From: Rhodoferax sp.
GTDB lineage: Bacteria > Pseudomonadota > Gammaproteobacteria > Burkholderiales > Burkholderiaceae_C
Length of the DNA stretch: 9,469 bases
Assembly: GCA_021731215.1 (NCBI GenBank)
Contig: JAKFXU010000178.1
Coordinates: forward strand, 1 to 9,469
Direction of reading: 5' to 3'
Of the stretch, positions 7,039 through 9,469 are shown in pieces. Numbering within the stretch: the stretch's first letter is position 1; each line of letters opens with the position of its first letter. The notes under the pieces were generated by a model. The model ran no database searches. It was given only the letters and a program-made list of their open reading frames with translations, and was not told the origin of the DNA. Both the position numbers and the translations under genes were made by a program.

Positions 7039-8103
7039 ATGAAAACGATTCAACTCGGCCAGAGCGATTTGCAGGTCACCCCGATCTGCCTGGGCACCAT
7101 GACCTTTGGTGAGCAGGTAGATGAACCCACGGCGCACGCCATTCTGAACCGCGCGCTGGCGCGCGGCGTGAACTTCATTGACACCGCCGAGATGTATGCC
7201 GTGCCGCCGCGTGCCGAAACCTTCAACGCCACCGAAATCATCGTTGGCCACTGGCTGGCGAAAAACCCGTCGGCGCGCCAGCGACTGGTGCTGGCGACCA
7301 AAGTGGCCGGCCCGGCGCGTGGCATGCCGTGGATTCGCGGCGGCAGCGCGGACTTGAGCGCCGCCGACATCATCGCCGCCTGCGAGGGCAGCCTCAGGCG
7401 TTTGCAGACCGATGTGATCGACCTCTACCAGATCCACTGGCCGGTGCGCCACGTGCCGGCCTTTGGTGTAATGTATTTCGACCCGGCCAAGGACGAACCC
7501 GGCACCTCCATCCACGCACAACTGGAAGCGCTACACACCTTGGTACAGGCCGGCAAAGTACGCGCGATCGGGCTGTCCAACGAAACGCCCTACGGCGTCC
7601 ATGAGTTTGTGCGATTGGCCGAGCAACATGGCCTGGCGCGTGTGGCCACCGTGCAAAACGGCTATTGCCTGTTGAACCGCACGGTCGAAAACGCACTGGA
7701 CGAAACCATGCACCGCCTGGGCGTGTCGCTGCTGGCCTACTCGCCATTGGCCTTCGGCCTGCTGACCGGCAAGTACGACGCTTCGGGACTGACCGGCCCG
7801 CAGGCACCGGCGCAAGCACGCATCACCAAGTTCGAGTCCACCCGCAAGCAGCGCTGGGGCCGACCCGACGCGCTGGCCGGCGCACGCCGCTACAACGCCC
7901 TGGCGCGCGAACACGGCCTCACGCCGACTCAAATGGCGTTGGCCTTTTGCTACACCAAATGGCAGGTCGCCAGCACCCTCATCGGCGTCACCTCGGTGGC
8001 ACAGCTCGACGAAGACCTGGACGCCTGGGGCACCACGCTCTCGCCCGAACTGCTCAAGCAGATTGATGCCATCCGCTGGGAGATACGCGACCCGGCGCTG
8101 TGA
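7039..8103 (+). CDS. tas: NADP(H)-dependent aldo/keto reductase, Tas family
   Basis: Cytoplasmic oxidoreductase of the aldo/keto reductase superfamily, a TIM barrel that reduces carbonyls with NADPH. The 354-residue product matches E. coli Tas (346 residues) throughout: LGTMTFGEQ near the N-terminus, IDTAEMYAVPPRAET, TDVIDLYQIHWPVR, IGLSNETPYGV, and QNGYCLLNR. The catalytic tetrad is visible as Asp48, Tyr53, Lys88 and His133. The natural substrate of Tas is not well defined; the E. coli gene was found by its effect on tyrosine auxotrophy in starving cells. I chose ATG 7039; a TTG two codons upstream is possible, and no strong ribosome-binding site is visible before either. It is followed by ybaK after 18 bp, so the two are probably cotranscribed. 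Confidence 0.93.
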   Translation: MKTIQLGQSDLQVTPICLGTMTFGEQVDEPTAHAILNRALARGVNFIDTAEMYAVPPRAETFNATEIIVGHWLAKNPSARQRLVLATKVAGPARGMPWIRGGSADLSAADIIAACEGSLRRLQTDVIDLYQIHWPVRHVPAFGVMYFDPAKDEPGTSIHAQLEALHTLVQAGKVRAIGLSNETPYGVHEFVRLAEQHGLARVATVQNGYCLLNRTVENALDETMHRLGVSLLAYSPLAFGLLTGKYDASGLTGPQAPAQARITKFESTRKQRWGRPDALAGARRYNALAREHGLTPTQMALAFCYTKWQVASTLIGVTSVAQLDEDLDAWGTTLSPELLKQIDAIRWEIRDPAL

Positions 8104-8121
8104 ACTGACGCCAGCGTCGCC

Positions 8122-8607
8122 ATGGCTAAACACATCAGCGAAACCCCCGCCACCCAGTTGCTCAAGGCCAAGCAGGTGGTGTACACCGAGCACCCCTATG
8201 AATACCTGGAACACGGTGGCGCCCAGCACAGTGCCGAAGTACTGGGTTTTGATCCTTTCATGGTGGTCAAGACCCTCATCATGCAGGACCAGAACGCCAA
8301 GCCGCTGGTCGTGCTGATGCACGGCAACCGCCAGGTGTCGACCAAAAACCTGGCGCGCCAGGTCGGCGCCAAGTCGGTGGAGCCTTGTCAGCCCGAGGTG
8401 GCCAACCGCCACAGCGGCTATCTGGTGGGTGGCACCTCGCCCTTTGGCACACGCCGGGCGATGCCGGTCTATATCGAAGCGTCGATTCTTGAGCTACCAA
8501 AAATCCTGATCAACGGCGGGCGGCGTGGCTACCTGGTGGGGATTGACCCGCAAGTGTGCATCTCGCTGCTGGGCGCCAAGCCGGTGCAGTGCGCCTTGCT
8601 TGCTTGA
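8122..8607 (+). CDS. ybaK: Cys-tRNA(Pro)/Cys-tRNA(Cys) deacylase YbaK
   Basis: A trans-acting editing enzyme that hydrolyses cysteine mischarged onto tRNA(Pro) by prolyl-tRNA synthetase, protecting proline codons from misreading. The 161-residue length matches E. coli YbaK (159). The lysine essential in the family corresponds to Lys50 in FMVVKTLI. The GXXPF loop is GTSPF (104-108), followed by [15 protein letters not shown] and [12 protein letters not shown], the usual substrate-pocket signature. The ATG at 8122 gives the standard family N-terminus; no good ribosome-binding site precedes it, so translation may depend on the upstream tas, whose stop is 18 bases away. The 79-bp gap to plsY has at best a weak promoter-like pair (TTCAAC, 17 bases, CAAAAT). 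Confidence 0.94.
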   Translation: MAKHISETPATQLLKAKQVVYTEHPYEYLEHGGAQHSAEVLGFDPFMVVKTLIMQDQNAKPLVVLMHGNRQVSTKNLARQVGAKSVEPCQPEVANRHSGYLVGGTSPFGTRRAMPVYIEASILELPKILINGGRRGYLVGIDPQVCISLLGAKPVQCALLA

Positions 8608-8686
8608 TCGGTTCAACGACTCGTGGCAGGCTGGCAAAATAGCCGCTTCATGCGCCGCTCAACCGGTGCAGCAACAGGAGAGTTTT

Positions 8687-9328
8687 TTGGAATCAATGCA
8701 ATCGTTTTTCCCTGCGGCGGCGGCTCTGTTGGGCTACCTCCTCGGCTCCCTGTCGTTTGGGGTGATCATCAGCCGCATCATGGGCCTGAAGGACCCGCGC
8801 ACGTTTGGCAGCAAAAACCCCGGCGCCACCAACGTGCTGCGTTCCGGCCACAAGGGGGCCGCCGTGGCCACGCTGCTGCTCGACGCCGGCAAGGGCTGGT
8901 TGGCCGTGATGCTGATCCGGTGGTACGGCAAACCTTATGGCCTGGAAGACGGCACGCTGGCCATGGTCGGGCTGGCCGCCTTTGTGGGGCATCTTTACCC
9001 CGTATTCTTCCGGTTCGCGGGCGGCAAGGGCGTGGCGACGGCTTTGGGTGTGCTGACCGGTATCAGCCCAATTCTGGGCCTGGCCACCGGTGCCACCTGG
9101 CTGATCATGGCCTACTTTTTCCGCTACTCGTCACTGGCGGCGCTGACGGCGGCGCTGTTCGCCCCCGTCTACTACGTAATGGGTGACGGCGTGGCCTGGT
9201 ACATGAGCAAGGGCGTGCTGCTGTCGGTGTCCACCATGTCACTGCTGCTGCTCTACCGCCATGCCGACAACATCGGTCGTCTGGCCAGGGGCACCGAGCC
9301 CCGGCTGGGTAAAAAGGGCAAGTCCTGA
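8687..9328 (+). CDS. plsY: Acyl-phosphate:glycerol-3-phosphate acyltransferase PlsY
   Basis: Inner-membrane enzyme that transfers an acyl group from acyl-phosphate (made by PlsX) to glycerol-3-phosphate, giving lysophosphatidic acid, the first committed step of phospholipid synthesis in most bacteria. The product of about 213 residues compares with 205 in E. coli. Three signature blocks are present: [12 protein letters not shown] (41-52), [18 protein letters not shown] (101-118) and the C-terminal [14 protein letters not shown] (191-204). Hydrophobic segments lie near 8-28, 57-77, 89-108, 121-145, 150-165 and 176-190. A strong ribosome-binding site, AGGAG at 8676-8680, is six bases from TTG 8687 but fifteen from ATG 8696, so I favour the TTG start. 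The open frame extends further upstream to 8525, overlapping ybaK, but that part has no family similarity. Confidence 0.95.
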   Translation: MESMQSFFPAAAALLGYLLGSLSFGVIISRIMGLKDPRTFGSKNPGATNVLRSGHKGAAVATLLLDAGKGWLAVMLIRWYGKPYGLEDGTLAMVGLAAFVGHLYPVFFRFAGGKGVATALGVLTGISPILGLATGATWLIMAYFFRYSSLAALTAALFAPVYYVMGDGVAWYMSKGVLLSVSTMSLLLLYRHADNIGRLARGTEPRLGKKGKS

Positions 9329-9345
9329 GGTGCAACTAGTAATTT

Positions 9346-9423
9346 GCCCCCACGCTTGCCACTTCGTGTGCTGCGCTGCCCCCCGAGGGGTTCGCCTTGC
9401 TTGGGGCGGCCCGGCGCGGCGGC
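9346..9423 (-). repeat. GC-rich palindromic repeat downstream of plsY
   Basis: On the minus strand this reads as the same element as 6236-6315: GCCGCCGCGCCGGGCCGC at one end, a CCCC-TC-GGGG hairpin in the middle, then a GCGCAGCACACGAAGTGGC block and GTGGGGGC. It begins 17 bases after the plsY stop codon. The CCCC/GGGG hairpin might act as a transcript 3' end, but no T-run follows. The remaining bases, 9424-9469, include TAGTCGGCCCCGCTGGCCAGC, probably the outer part of the repeat, and no gene that I can recognise. Confidence 0.85.
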
Positions 9424-9469
9424 TAGTCGGCCCCGCTGGCCAGCTAACCACAAATGAATTCCGAATGCC

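Noticed and set aside
8525..8686. N-terminal extension of PlsY overlapping ybaK
   Set aside because: The extra 54 codons lack PlsY similarity, and a strong AGGAG lies just before the TTG at 8687.

Overview
The window is GC-rich, densely packed chromosomal DNA that looks like a betaproteobacterium of the Burkholderiales, most likely family Comamonadaceae (Polaromonas, Rhodoferax or Acidovorax type). I infer this from the protein flavour (RF2, Tas, YbaK and PlsY of that type), the codon use, and palindromic GC-rich repeats of a kind I associate with that family. The gene content is housekeeping. I see no phage, transposase, CRISPR array, toxin-antitoxin or defence genes, and no tRNA or rRNA.

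Left half, minus strand, read right to left: an alpha/beta-hydrolase (4141-5043), prfB for peptide chain release factor 2 with its programmed +1 frameshift (2931-4035, frameshift at about 3951-3966), and pepN for aminopeptidase N (35-2746). The 184-bp gap between prfB and pepN holds a hairpin-rich repeat. A start codon for a further minus-strand gene may lie at the extreme left edge.

Right half, plus strand: an AMP-forming acyl-CoA synthetase (5069-6970) that starts head-to-head with the hydrolase across about 25 bp, then tas (aldo/keto reductase, 7039-8103), ybaK (Cys-tRNA(Pro) deacylase, 8122-8607) and plsY (acyl-phosphate glycerol-3-phosphate acyltransferase, 8687-9328). A second copy type of the repeat follows plsY.

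Functionally this is a mix: translation termination and fidelity (prfB, ybaK), peptide turnover (pepN), fatty-acid activation and phospholipid synthesis (the synthetase, plsY), and general redox or hydrolase enzymes. I infer no single pathway.

The most interesting signal is a GC-rich palindromic repeat at three places. One copy (6236-6315) sits in frame inside the acyl-CoA synthetase gene and adds roughly 30-36 residues to the protein. A near-identical copy lies inverted in non-coding DNA after plsY, and a diverged relative lies between prfB and pepN. Both near-identical copies are free of stop codons in all six frames. A second, smaller non-conserved-looking insertion lies nearer the C-terminus of the same synthetase.
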